Positions 24,332-34,800 of a DNA stretch of 64,000 nt are shown one piece after another. The position numbers and the translations under genes are program-made. The notes beneath the pieces are model-generated. The model was given only the letters and a program-made list of their open reading frames with translations, was not told the origin of the DNA and searched no databases. This DNA is from Quercus robur (Eukaryota > Streptophyta > Magnoliopsida > Fagales > Fagaceae), in NCBI RefSeq assembly GCF_932294415.1, contig NC_065541.1, positions 54,476,290 through 54,540,289 on the forward strand. Direction: 5' to 3'. Numbering within the stretch: the stretch's first letter is position 1; each line of letters begins with the position of its first letter.

Positions 24332-26645
24332 ATGGGTTACTCTTACCTTCTAGAATCCCCGGCTGCTTTGGCCACCTTTAGGAGTAAATTTAGTATTCCC
24401 AATGACGTGGACGTGGCTTACTGCCATGAGAGTGATATGGAACTCCACCGAGGGCAGGGTACAACCTTCTTTCCTTTGATGTCCATTTTAGAAGGTGGGG
24501 TTAGGTTCCCCGTAGATCCCCTCTTGATAAGCACACTCACTTACTATGGGCTGTGCCCCGACCAGCTTCCCCCCAATTTTTACCGGGTAGTTAGTTGTGT
24601 CAGTAAGTTGAACCATACCTTTAATTTACAGTTAGACCACCATGATATTAACCAAATGTACAGCCTCTGTGGGAGCAAATCCACCAATTATTACTTAAAG
24701 ACAAGGGATGCTCAGGTACGGCTGATATTGTGCCTACCCGACTCGAACAGGAACTCTGCCGGGGAGTTCGTCAGGGTGCGCGGCAATTGGTTTGCCGGGG
24801 AGATCCCTTGCCCCCTTACACGGCGTGAAGTGGGTTCGTACCATCCCCTTCATATAATTGTTTTCCACCGCCTCTTCCTTTCTTCTTATTGGAGTAAAAA
24901 AAAAAATTTTTATTGTTAAAGGCTAATGCGTCACCTGTTCTTTTGCAGACGGCAAAGTGTTTGTTCAGGACCTCAGAGCCGTCCACACCAGGGATTTAAA
25001 CTTCGTCCTCCGTTCCGAGATCTACGTGCATTGGGACGGGCAACTCCGGGCCTCACACCTGAACCTCGGAGTGGAGCCGGTTTATTCTACTTGGCAGCCT
25101 TTCAAGCAGGCGCTGATAGTTGACAGCCCCCTGCTATCGTACATAGACGTCCGGTACGTGAATTTTTTTCCGCCGAAGCTTACAACCGGGGAAGCGAGGG
25201 AATTTCGTCGGCGGTTCACTGCCGCGGACGAACTAGTTCCCCTGCGAGACGATTCCGCGGAACGGGTATCTCAGCGCCTTAGAGAGAGAGCTCACGAAGC
25301 CATACGGCAAGGGGACCAAGCCCAAGAGCAGGCCCATCCCGAGGATCCACCCGCCGAGCCTCAACAGCAAGTGATAGAAGCGGCTAACTTGCTAGCTGAA
25401 GCGATCCAACCCGGTGCAAGAATGGTGGCAAGGAGAGTCATGACCCTTGACCGGTTCGTGCCTGGTGCCCGGCCGCCCAACCAGCCCCCGCCTACTCAGG
25501 GTCGGGGTCCAGTGTCTCAGCCTCCTCCCCCTCCGCAGTCCGGACGGGCCCGTAAGAAGCAGAAAGTAACCGAGCAACCTTCCACGGGCCCGGGGGATGC
25601 CGCAGTCCAGACTCCTCCCCGACCAACAGGTGGAATCGTTATCCGCGAGCCGCCAACCGAAGCTGGCACGGGGGGCGCGTCCTCCTCCCAAGTGGCTCCA
25701 GCGTGGGAGCCAAAGTTCCTTCTGGACGGCAAGCCATTGCCCTCAACCGCCTCTGTTCGGATGTGGGATAAGGGCGAGGGCGGCCGTATTGCCCAAACTT
25801 TGGCTGAAGCTCTCCAACTTCCCGAGGACGTGCACGCTTTTGATGATGGGTCCGAGGAGTCTGTGGGGCGCCGGTTAGAGTGGCACGCCATTGCGGTAAT
25901 TCTTTTGTCTATTTACTCCATATAGATTTCCTTTTGTTTCTTTGCTAACCTCTGTGCTTGCTAGGCTGCTCAACTGGCTCACATTGTGGCTGCCCGAGCA
26001 CGGGAGCTTGATGAGGAAAACGAGCGTGAGAAGGGGGCGCGGGAGTCAGCAGTAAAAACGGCTAAGGAAAAGCTGAAGATTGCTGAGGCTACTGAGAAGA
26101 AGGCTGCTGATGCGGAGAAGTTCCGGGCATTGGCTGAAAAAAGGAATGCAGAGCTCCTGACCAAGCAAAATGAGATGGAACTCAAACTAGCCGAAGCCCT
26201 CAGCCTTAACACTTCCAATGCCGAGGAGATAGCCGATCTCAGGGTAGGCTTGGCGGCCGCGGAACAAAAGTGGTATGACGTAGGTTTTGCCGACGCCGAG
26301 AATTCCGCAGAGCCGGTGGTGGCTCGAGCTCGGCATATGGGTTTCGAGGCCGGGTGGTTTGCCGCTCTTCAGGCAATGGGAGTTCCTGAAGATTCGCCGC
26401 TAAGAGACCCCGGCCAGATTCCATTTCCGAACCCTGTACCTACCGTCCAGGACTCCCCGGCTGCTTTTGACGAGGAGGAGACGGCCAGTATGAGGGAGTT
26501 GGTTGAGCAAATCGATTCTCACGCCGAGCCCGAGGAAATGGAGGCCACGAGCATACCTACCGTGCAGGAGCTTCTTGGTGAGGGCCAGCCTTTTCCCCTG
26601 ACCGTCCAGCAGGAAGTGCCACCGCCGACCCAACCTCCCAGTTGA
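24332..26645 (+). CDS. Intact antisense gene (aORF) of the Tat element; gypsy-type 'Transposase_28'-like N-terminus plus coiled coil
   Basis: The best exon model is 24332-24833, 24949-25895 and 25965-26645, GT-AG throughout, giving 709 aa with no stop. Residues 1-170 (MGYSYLLESPAAL..., then VRVRGNWFAGEIPCPL) resemble the plant domain catalogued as 'putative gypsy type transposon' (PF04195). The middle (about 250-480) is Pro/Arg-rich with a basic RARKKQK motif that could be a nuclear signal. Exon 3 opens with a long charged coiled coil (AARARELDEENEREKGARES..., about 490-575) and ends acidic and Pro-rich. Antisense ORFs between pol and the 3' LTR are known in Tat-lineage elements, but their role is not established. 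The first intron donor (G|GTTCGT) is the least certain junction. A decayed homologue lies at 62135-64000. Confidence 0.75.
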
Positions 26646-26689
26646 TTTTACTTTTACTTATTAGCTTATTTTTATTTTATTTTTATTTG

Positions 26690-26960
26690 CCTATGTCACC
26701 GGGATGTGGTGATTGAACAATTGTTTTTACTTATTGGTTTTATTTGCCCACGTCATCGAGATGTGGTGATCGAACAATTGCTTTAACTTATCAGTTTTAT
26801 TTGCCCATGTCACCGGGATGTGGTGATCGAACAATTGCTTTAACTTATCGGTTTTATTTGCCCATGTCACCGGGATGTGGTGATCGAACAATTGCTTTAA
26901 CTTATCGGTTTTATTTGCCCATGTCACCGGGATGTGGTGATTGAACAATTGCTTTTACTT
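26690..26960. repeat. Tandem array, 57-bp unit, about 5 copies
   Basis: ATGTGGTGAT recurs at 26704, 26761, 26818, 26875 and 26932, exactly 57 bp apart. The unit reads through GCCCATGTCACCGGGATGTG. It lies in the non-coding zone between the antisense gene and pol. Confidence 0.9.
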
Positions 26961-27219
26961 GTTTAATTAGTAGTCCGTTTTCTTTTTCCGTTTCAATTGG
27001 TTGAATGAATTTATATCTGTTTGTGTTTTGCTTGAATTATACCAGTGCTATGGCCGCTTAATAGAATGGTACCCCCGAAAACCTGTTGTGCGGTGCTGTG
27101 GGTAATTTGAGAGCGCTATTGGACTTAGTATTTGTAAAAGGGTTGGGTTTTTATCAGGTTTTGGTTTAACCGAGAATCGTGTTTTCGTCCTTTGAGTATT
27201 TGTTTGCAAAGTTTTCCAC

Positions 27220-27690
27220 TTGTCCGGATATTTGATTTTAATCGAGAATCAAGTTTCTGTCCTTATAGATTTACTTGTAAGGTTCTCACCTGCTCGGCGA
27301 TATTGATCGAGCCGAGGGTCAGGTTTCTGTCCTTAGGATTTATTTCTAAGGTTTTCACCTGCTCGGCGATATGAGCCGAGGGTCAGGTTTCTGCCCTTAA
27401 GATTTATTTGTAAGGTTTTCACCTGCTCGGCGATATTGATCGAGCCGAGGGTCAGGTTTCTGTCCTTAAGATTTATTTGTAAGGTTTTCACTTGCTCGGC
27501 GATATTGATCGAGTCGAGGGCCAGGTTTCTGTCCTTAAGATTTATTTGTAAGGTTTTCACCTGCTCGGCGATATTGATCGAGCTGAGGGTCAGGTTTCTG
27601 TCCTTAAGATTTATTTGTAAGGTTTTCACCTGTTCGGCGATATTGATCGAGCCGAGGGTCAGGTTTCTGTCCTTAGGATTTATTGGCGAT
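27220..27690. repeat. Tandem array, 69-bp unit, about 6-7 copies
   Basis: TGCTCGGCGA or a near match recurs at 27291, 27360, 27424, 27493, 27562 and 27631. The step is 69 bp, except for one 64-bp copy that lacks part of ATTGATCG. The outer copies are more diverged. Confidence 0.9.
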
Positions 27691-27789
27691 TCTCTTGGTG
27701 TGCGGTTACAGGGTAAAAAACAGCATAGACAAAAAAGTTCATCATGCTCTTAATCTTAATAGAATACAAGTTTTGGCTTACATCAACGA

Positions 27790-30700
27790 TTACGCATAGA
27801 ATTTCTTCAAGTTGTTGGCGTTCCATGGTCGGGGGAGCGGTCTCTCGTCCAGGTCTTCCAAGTAGTAGGCCCCTGCACCTGCGATGGCTGTGACTCTGTA
27901 TGGTCCCTCTCAACTCTGAGCAAGCTTCCCTGCAGCCATGTCCCGCATGTTCCCCACTACCCTTCTTAACACTAACTCCCCGGCACTGAATTCCCTGGCC
28001 TTTACATTTCGGTTGTACCTTTGGGCCAGCTTCTGCTGATACTCGGCAAGACGTACGGTCACGGCCTCCCTGCATTCTTCTAGCCAATCCAAATGCTCCA
28101 TCATCAGGTCGGCGTTCTGTACGGGGTCAAACCCGGCGACCCGTGCACTGCATAAGCTCACCTCGGTTGGTATCACTGCTTCTGCTCCGTATGCCAGAGA
28201 AAACGGGGTTTCCCCCGTGGATCTCCTGGGGGTCGTGCGGTAGGCCCATAAAACACTGGGTAGTTCTTCTGCCCATCTTCCTTTCGCTCCGTCCAACCTT
28301 CTCTTGAGCCCGTTCAAAATAGTCTTGTTTACTGCTTCAGCTTGGCCGTTGCTCTGGGGGTATGCCGGGGTTGAATACTTGTTCTTGATGCCGAGCTCGC
28401 TGCAAAAGGTCCAAAAAGCGTTGCTGTCGAACTGTAGCCCATTGTCTGTCACTAGCGAATTCGGCACCCCAAACCTTGTAACTATGTTTTTCCACACAAA
28501 TTTTTTCACGTCAGTATCCCGGATATTGGCCAAGGCTTCAGCTTCAGCCCACTTTGTGAAGTAATCTACAGCCACCAGTAAAAATCGGCGGTTCCCCGTT
28601 GCTTGGGGGAATGGCTCGAGGATGTCAAGCCCCCATTGTGCAAATGGCCACGGGTTGCTGACAGGATTTAGACGTCCTGCTGGCTGATGGATCATTGGGG
28701 CGTGCTTTTGACATTGTTCGCAGCTCCGAACGTATTCGGCGGCGTCCTTCTGCATCTGTGGCCACCAAAACCCCTGCGTCATTGCTCTGTGTGCTAAAGA
28801 TCGTCCCCCAGCATGCCCGCCGCACACTCCTTCATGCAGCTCGGTTAGAAGCTCCTTGACTCTTTCAGGATGCAGGCACAAGAGGTAAGGGCCCGCGAAG
28901 GACCTTCTGTACAACTTTCGGTCCGAAGACAACCAGTACCTGGGAGCCATTCTTCGAATCTTGTTAGCCTCGGCCTTATCCTCTGGAACTTTATCTTCGG
29001 AAAGAAAGTCTATGATCGGGTTCATCCAGCATGGTCCGGCTACCGCCACCTGCGCAACCTCCACTCCGGCCTGGTCGAGAGCAGTCTTCACACAGATGCT
29101 TGGTTCCCTTATAAGTTCTATCGTGATAAGCCTCGGCGTGTCCTCGGTAGCCGATGAGGCTAACGTGGCAAGAGAGTCAGCATGCTTGTTTTGTGATCGA
29201 GCTACCTGGGATATCTTTACAGTTCCAAACTGACCGATAATTTGCTTTGCCGTACTTAGATAAGCTTTCATTCGGGGGTCCCGAGCCTCGAAGTCCCCAG
29301 TGATCTGATAAACAACCAGCCGAGAATCCGAGTAGATCTCCACGTCCTTTGCACCTAGATGCAATACTGCCCTCAACCCGGCAAGTAGGGCTTCATATTC
29401 GGCTTCGTTGTTCGAGGCTTTGAACCCCAATCTGAAGGAGTGTTCCAGTCGCATACCTTCAGGGGTGATTATGACAATACCAGCCCCGGCCCCCATAGCA
29501 TTTGATGCGCCGTCCACAAATAACTTCCACGGGCGAATCTCCGCACCACAGATTACCTTGCCTTCGTTCTTGGGTGTAAATTCCGCGATGAAATCAGCGA
29601 GAACCTGTCCCTTCACCGAGCTTCTAGGTCGGTATCTTATGTCAAACGATCCCAACCGAGTCCCCCATTTAGCAATCCGTCCTGTGAAGTCGGATCTTTT
29701 CAACAGTGATTGCAATGGATACTCAGTGAGGACGAACACTGTGTGTGCCTGGAAGTAGTGTGGTAACTTCCTCGTGGCGTGCACCAGGGCCAAAACCAAC
29801 TTTTCAAGAGGCAGGTACCTTGTCTCGGCATCGACTAAGGTTTTGCTCACGTAATACACCGGCATTTGCACTCCCCGGTCCCTTAGTAACACAGCACTTA
29901 CGGCATGATCGGTGACTGCAAGGTACATAAATAGATCCTCCTCGGGCTCCGGGGCTGTCAACCTTGGCGCCTTTGCCAAATATTCCTTTAGTTCTCGAAA
30001 AGCTTCATCGTAGCTCTCGTCCCATTGAAACCCCTTCCATTTCTTCAGAAGTTGATAGAATGGCCGGCAGTCATCGGCAAACTTGGAGATGAATCGGTTC
30101 AGGGCGGCCAACATCCCAGTGAGCACTTGCACCTCCTTAGGATTGCTCGGTGGTTTGAGGCGATTGACGGCCTCTATTTGGTCGGGGTTAGCCTCTATTC
30201 CCCGAGTGGAGATCAGATAACCCAAGAACTTGCCAGCCCCCACTCCGAAAGTGCACTTTTCGGCATTCAGGCGCAGCTTGTGTCGTCGTAGTATCTCGAA
30301 TACTCCCCGAAGGTCTTCAGTATGCAGCGACTCTTTTCTGCTTTTTACCACCATGTCGTCGATATAAACTTTAACCGTGCATCCAATTTTTTCTCGAAAC
30401 ATCCTTGTCATCATACGCTGGTAGGTGGCCCCAGCATTCTTCAATCCAAACGGCATGACCTCGTAGTGATAGTTTGCGTTCGGGGATATAAATGCTGTCT
30501 TTTCTCGATCCTCGGGCGCTAAGGCAATCTGGTGGTAGCCTTGGAAGGCGTCCAGGAAGCTCATTCTCGGGTGCCCGTACGTGGCATCCACTAGCTGATC
30601 AATCTTGGGCATCGGGAATGGGTCCTTGGGACACGCTCTGTTCAAATCGGTGAAGTCCACACAAACTCTCCATTTACCGCTCTTCTTCTTCACCACGACA

Positions 30701-31065
30701 GTGTTTGCTAGCCATCTCGGGAAGAATATTTCTTTTATGACCCCGGCTTCCTTCAGTCGCTGGACCTCCAGGTTTACTGCATCGACGTGTTCCTTTGATG
30801 CTCTTCTCGGCTTTTGCTTCTTCGGGAGAAATGATGGGTCCACGTTGAGTTTGTGAACAATGAACTCGGGGTCTACGCCGGGCACTTCATACGGGTTCCA
30901 TGCGAAGACATCTATGTTCTTCAACAGGAACAACAACATCTCTACCCTTTCCCGGTCATTCATGCTTGTACCTATCTGGAAATATTTGTCACTATCTGGG
31001 AGAATTCTTACCTTCAGCACCTCCTCGGCAACGTCCGCCCCAGTTTCCCGGGGTTTCTGTAATTG
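27790..31065 (-). CDS. pol: pol: reverse transcriptase, RNase H, archaeal-type RNase H, integrase
   Basis: The frame is continuous with gag-protease across one UAG (31066-31068). Domains in order are: RT with WRVCVDFTDLNRACPKD, MPFGLKNAGATYQ and the catalytic YIDD; the standard RNase H (VLLRDRG...LPLEKLVLALV); a second, archaeal-type RNase H with FVDGAS, NNEAEYEAL, YSDSRLV and HADSLA (all four acidic residues present); integrase with a H-H-C-C zinc motif (HEGVCGGH...CEQCQ), catalytic D (WGLDILEP), D (VTDNG) and E (NGQAEAVNK). The frame reaches TGA at 27912-27910, where the family has Trp (AQSWEGPYR). It is then open for 39 more codons to TAA at 27792-27790. One point mutation therefore removes the integrase tail. 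The first Met is at 31020, but translation probably starts in gag. Confidence 0.9.
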
Positions 31066-31068
31066 CTA
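31060..31068 (-). promoter_or_regulatory. UAG with a tobamovirus-type readthrough context at the gag/pol junction
   Basis: On the minus strand the junction reads GCA TAG CAA TTA CAG. UAG followed by CAR-YYA is the well-known leaky-stop context of tobacco mosaic virus. Here the stop is the only interruption between gag-protease and pol, and the frame does not change. Readthrough would give a gag-pol fusion at low level. Function is inferred. Confidence 0.6.
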
Positions 31069-33159
31069 TGCAGTCTCCTTCTCGGCGTGCTCAGCTTGAC
31101 CGAGCTGTTCCTTTTCCCACCGGACCGCGGCTACGAGGCATTGCTTCGCCACCTGTTGATTCCCCCTTACCTCTACAACTCCATACTCAGTAGGAAATTT
31201 TACTTTCACGTGAAGGGTGGACGGAACAGCCCCCATGGCGTGAATCCACGGCCTCCCCAGGATTGCGGTGTAAGGTGCGAATGATCGGACTACTATGAAT
31301 GTAACTATAACTTCCTTACCCTCCATGTCCACTGGGAGAGAGATTTGCCCCTCGGGAATCACAACTCTCCCGCCAAATGAGACCAATGGCGTGTCATACT
31401 TTGCCAAATCCTGGGCTTTTAACCCGAGCCCTTCGAAGAGGTCCGGGTACATGACGTCAGCCCCGCTACCTTGATCAATCATCACCCTCTTCACCAAGAA
31501 TCCGCCTATCCGGGCTGTCACCACCAAAGCGTCGTCGTGAGGTTGGATCGTTCCTTCCAAATCATCTTCTCCGAACGAGATGTCTAGCCGTCCAACTTTC
31601 TTTTGCTTCTTGGATGATTCTCCCTCCGCGCAAGCTACTGTCATTACCCTTTTTGCCGCTGCTGCTCTTCTCGGTGCGGCATGAATGACGTTGATTACCC
31701 CCAGGGGTGGTGGAAGGGGGTTCCTTTTCTGTTGGGCGCCCTGCCCGGGCTCCCGGTCGGTTGAATCTGCAACAAACTCTTTCAGGTACCCTGCCTTCAC
31801 TAACTGTTCGAGATGATCTTTCAATACCCTACACTGCTCGGTGGTGTGCCCCTTGTCTCTGTGATAGGTGCAGTATAAGTTTTGGTTCCTCCGAGATGGG
31901 TCGCCCCCCATTTTGTTCGGCCATCTGAAGAATGGCTCGTTCCTTATCCGTTCCAATATTTTGTGCACGGGCTCTTTAAACAACACATTAACCCCTTCGA
32001 TCTGCACCTCTGGTTCCTGCATTCTGAAGTCCCTTTTTGGCTTTGGCGGCAAGATGCTTTGCCGAGATCTCCCCGTAAAAGGAGCTTTCCCCCTGCTTTG
32101 CAGCCGGTCATCCTCCAGGCGTTTGTACTCCTCTATGCGTCTCATCAGTTGCCTCATATCCTCCGGGGGTCTTCTTGTCAGCGACTCCCGCAATTCAGAA
32201 TCTTCGGGGAGCCCTATCCTGAAGGTGCTAGCCGCAATTTTCTCGTTTCCTCCACCAATCTCGTTGTAGAGTTCCCAGTATCGGCTGGCATAACTCCGAA
32301 GGGTTTCCCCGACCCTCATTTTCATGGAAAGCAATGCGTCGACCGGTTGTTGCACTCGGCTGCATGTTACGAACCTGCTGCCGAATTCCTGAATCAGCTC
32401 GGCGAAGCTGTGTATAGAACCTTTTTGCAACCCATTGAACCATCTCAGTGCGGTAGAGCCGAGACTAGAGGGGAATACTTTACACATCAATGCATCGTTG
32501 TGCGCATGCAAAGACATCATGTGGATGTAATGACTGACATGCTCCATGGGGTCTGTCCTCCCCTCATAGGAATTGAATGGTGGACGCGTGAATCTGCTCG
32601 GCATGGGTGCCCGTTCAATCTCATCAGAGAATGGAGACCGGGCTGCCATCCGCAAGGCTCTGCTCATGGTGTCCATCGCGGCGTTGTGGTGCCGCCGCTC
32701 CTCTAGCGACTCTGACCCTTGGTTATCATATCCATGCGACCGGGAACGGTCCCGTCTACGACGCGTCTCCCGGGAGTGTCGATGTGACTCTTGAGAGCGT
32801 GATCGGTCTCGGTATTGTTGCGTAACAGATCGGCTGGAACCTTCCTCGCCACGGTTTCTCCTGGGTTGGGGGTTGTGGTTCCTTTCGTGGCGCCGACCCC
32901 TTGCTTCCAGCTCCAAGTCCATTACCAATCTGCGTAACCGCTCCAACTCCCAGTCTCTATCATCATATTGCCGATGTGCTGAGACGCTTGAAATTGTCCG
33001 GTGTGTCTGGGCCGATCCTTCTCCCAATCCGGACCTTTCCTCTCCTCTTGGATGCTCCCTATCCTCCAGCCGTTTCTGCCTTCTCTCCCTCCACGTCGAT
33101 CCCCGAGAAGATCCTGCGGAATTGCTCGGAACGTGCCCCCCTGAACGCTCCTCAGACAT
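31066..33159 (-). CDS. gag: gag-protease polyprotein
   Basis: 697 aa from MSEERSGGH. I prefer this ATG to the upstream Met at 33240, which lies inside the LTR. The N-terminus is Arg/Glu-rich. The capsid-like part follows (about residues 170-330, PFNSYEGRTDPMEHVSHY...). Next comes a retroviral-type zinc knuckle in the variant C-x2-H-x4-H-x4-C (CTYHRDKGHTTEQC), typical of Tat elements. The aspartic protease has the active site MIDQGSGAD and the flap-side ILGRPW. The ORF ends ...EKETA with UAG, followed in the same frame by pol. Gag builds the cytoplasmic particle, and protease matures the polyprotein. Confidence 0.88.
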   Translation of the reverse strand: MSEERSGGHVPSNSAGSSRGSTWRERRQKRLEDREHPRGEERSGLGEGSAQTHRTISSVSAHRQYDDRDWELERLRRLVMDLELEARGRRHERNHNPQPRRNRGEEGSSRSVTQQYRDRSRSQESHRHSRETRRRRDRSRSHGYDNQGSESLEERRHHNAAMDTMSRALRMAARSPFSDEIERAPMPSRFTRPPFNSYEGRTDPMEHVSHYIHMMSLHAHNDALMCKVFPSSLGSTALRWFNGLQKGSIHSFAELIQEFGSRFVTCSRVQQPVDALLSMKMRVGETLRSYASRYWELYNEIGGGNEKIAASTFRIGLPEDSELRESLTRRPPEDMRQLMRRIEEYKRLEDDRLQSRGKAPFTGRSRQSILPPKPKRDFRMQEPEVQIEGVNVLFKEPVHKILERIRNEPFFRWPNKMGGDPSRRNQNLYCTYHRDKGHTTEQCRVLKDHLEQLVKAGYLKEFVADSTDREPGQGAQQKRNPLPPPLGVINVIHAAPRRAAAAKRVMTVACAEGESSKKQKKVGRLDISFGEDDLEGTIQPHDDALVVTARIGGFLVKRVMIDQGSGADVMYPDLFEGLGLKAQDLAKYDTPLVSFGGRVVIPEGQISLPVDMEGKEVIVTFIVVRSFAPYTAILGRPWIHAMGAVPSTLHVKVKFPTEYGVVEVRGNQQVAKQCLVAAVRWEKEQLGQAEHAEKETA

Positions 33160-33202
33160 CTCCCTTTCTTGAGTCTTAGTCAAACCACAGCTTCGTAGGA
33201 GA

Positions 33203-33220
33203 GCCCCACGGTGGGCGCCA
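33203..33220 (-). other. Primer binding site (PBS)
   Basis: TGGCGCCCACCGTGGGGC starts 2 nt inside the 5' LTR on the minus strand. A TGGCGCC start is usual for plant Ty3 elements. I did not identify the matching tRNA. Confidence 0.7.
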
Positions 33221-33222
33221 AT

Positions 33223-33842
33223 TGTAAGAACCAAGTGCAAGACTTCTGGACCTTAGGTCACTTGGGCTCACAATTTATTTGTAGTGGGCTTAAGTATTTC
33301 CTACAATGGGTCGTTCTCGGCAGAGAGACTCAAAGTAACACTCAGTTGATACCCCCTCCTTGACTGTTTTCTCTCAATTTTTCTGAACCCCTTCTTCTTC
33401 CAACTTTCTTCTATTTATAACTTAGGTTAGTGGGGAGATTATGATTACAGCCACCGTTAGTGCTACTGGAGGTCCAATATTATCTGATTAAAATGGGTGT
33501 TTAGGTGAAAGGGCGGTGCAGCATTTACGACCTTGGAACTTGGCTCCATCTTGACCGATTATGTTCGGCAACTCAGTTCCCTGGGAATATCACAATTTCC
33601 CGGGCACAGCTCGCATATTTGACTGGGAACGTTTGTCCAATCACCTCTCGGAATTCAATACCCTACGCTTGTTCGCACATGAAGGAAGCTCCAAGAAGGG
33701 CGCAGGACAACCGGACTTTTCTGCTGGACCTTTGCCCAAGGCTGGTATGGGCCTCGGCCCAGGGCCTGCGTGGGATTGGGCCCAGGGCCTGTATGGGACA
33801 GGGCCCAGGGCCTGTGTGGGCCTGGGATCTCGGTGCCGTACA
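33223..33842 (-). repeat. 5' LTR of the Tat element
   Basis: 620 bp, TG...CA. A TATAAATA box lies at 33412-33419 on the minus strand, suitable for starting the genomic transcript roughly 30 bp downstream. Confidence 0.95.
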
Positions 33843-33847
33843 GAAAA

Positions 33848-34800
33848 AAACAAAAATAGTCAAACTTCAGCTAACAAAATTAAATTTAAGCTGGACAGCA
33901 CGTTTTCTGCACAGTTGCACACTGCACTGCACAGCAGTATAGGCTGCACAGTTGCACACTGCATAGGCTGCACAACCCAGTGGCTCACAATCATAGGACA
34001 ACACGTTTTCTTACTTTATCAATTATTATAAATTATCATACCAATTAATAATTTGGTGTGTATCATATCAACTCATTTGTATTATAATGACACTAATTTA
34101 TTGAACCATGTAATAATTTAATTTTTATTTGAAAAAGAAAGATTAAGTGGATTAACTATATTAAAATTAAAATTAACAAAATCTTATTTAAGGTCTACTA
34201 TGTCACAAGTAAGGCTGGCTCGATAGGTGATGCAATTGACACAATCGGCTAAGGCCTCCAAATAAAAGAAGGCCCCCACTTGTAAAAAAAAAAATTATAT
34301 ATATAATATATTTATCTATATATTTTAATTAAAAAAAATTTAAGCACTTTTATTGATCAGTAAAATGCATTAAAAAGGCTCCATTGTATCCTAAAATGCA
34401 GAAGATTAAAAAGGGAGAAAACAAAAATAGTCAAACTTCAGTTAACAAAATTAAATTTAGGTTGGACAACACGTTTTCTGCATAATTGCACACTGTATAG
34501 CAGCATAGGCTGCACAGTTTCGCACTGCACAGCAGCACAGGCTACACAGTTGCACACTGCACACTGCACAGGCTACATAGGTTGCACAACCCAGTGGCCC
34601 ACAGTCATAGGACAACACATTTTCTTACTTTATCAATTATTATAAATTATCATACCAATTAATAATTTGATGTGTATCATATCAACTCATTTGTATTATA
34701 GTGACACTAATTTATTGAACCATGTAATAAAAAAATTTTTATTTGAAAAAGAAAGATTAAGTGTATTAGCTATATTAAAATTAAAATTAACAAAATCTTG
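33848..34800. repeat. Duplicated non-coding unit flanking the Tat element
   Basis: 33848-34210 and 34425-34800 are copies of each other. Both begin near ACAAAAATAGTCAAACTTCAG and contain CACAGTTGCACACTGCA-type motifs and ACACGTTTTCTTACTTTATC. Between them, 34215-34420 matches the DNA left of the retrotransposon. The array is low-complexity and non-coding. Confidence 0.75.

Larger units (their letters stand above)
23215..33847 (-). mobile_element. Complete Ty3 (Tat-lineage) LTR retrotransposon, with TSDs
   Basis: The element spans 23220-33842 (10,623 bp), flanked by GAAAA at 23215-23219 and 33843-33847. Both LTRs are 620 bp and, in a hand alignment, differ at nine positions, all transitions. 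On the minus strand the order is 5' LTR, PBS, gag-protease, UAG, pol (RT, RNase H, a second RNase H of archaeal type, integrase), tandem repeats, antisense gene, PPT, 3' LTR. The second RNase H and the antisense ORF point to the Tat lineage. The empty site survives at about 34400-34425 in a neighbouring duplicated unit. The only obvious pol lesion is a TGA near its end. Confidence 0.95.

Noticed and set aside
26727-26948. Repetitive open frames on both strands in the 57-bp array
   Set aside because: A 57-bp unit is divisible by three, so any stop-free unit stays open. Non-coding array is the simpler reading.
26690-27690. CRISPR-like array
   Set aside because: Units are contiguous tandem repeats without unique spacers, inside a plant retrotransposon.
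30025-33180. Plus-strand open frames across gag and pol (up to 274 aa at 31882-32706)
   Set aside because: They are shadows opposite the well-supported minus-strand gag-pol. Residue composition shows no family.
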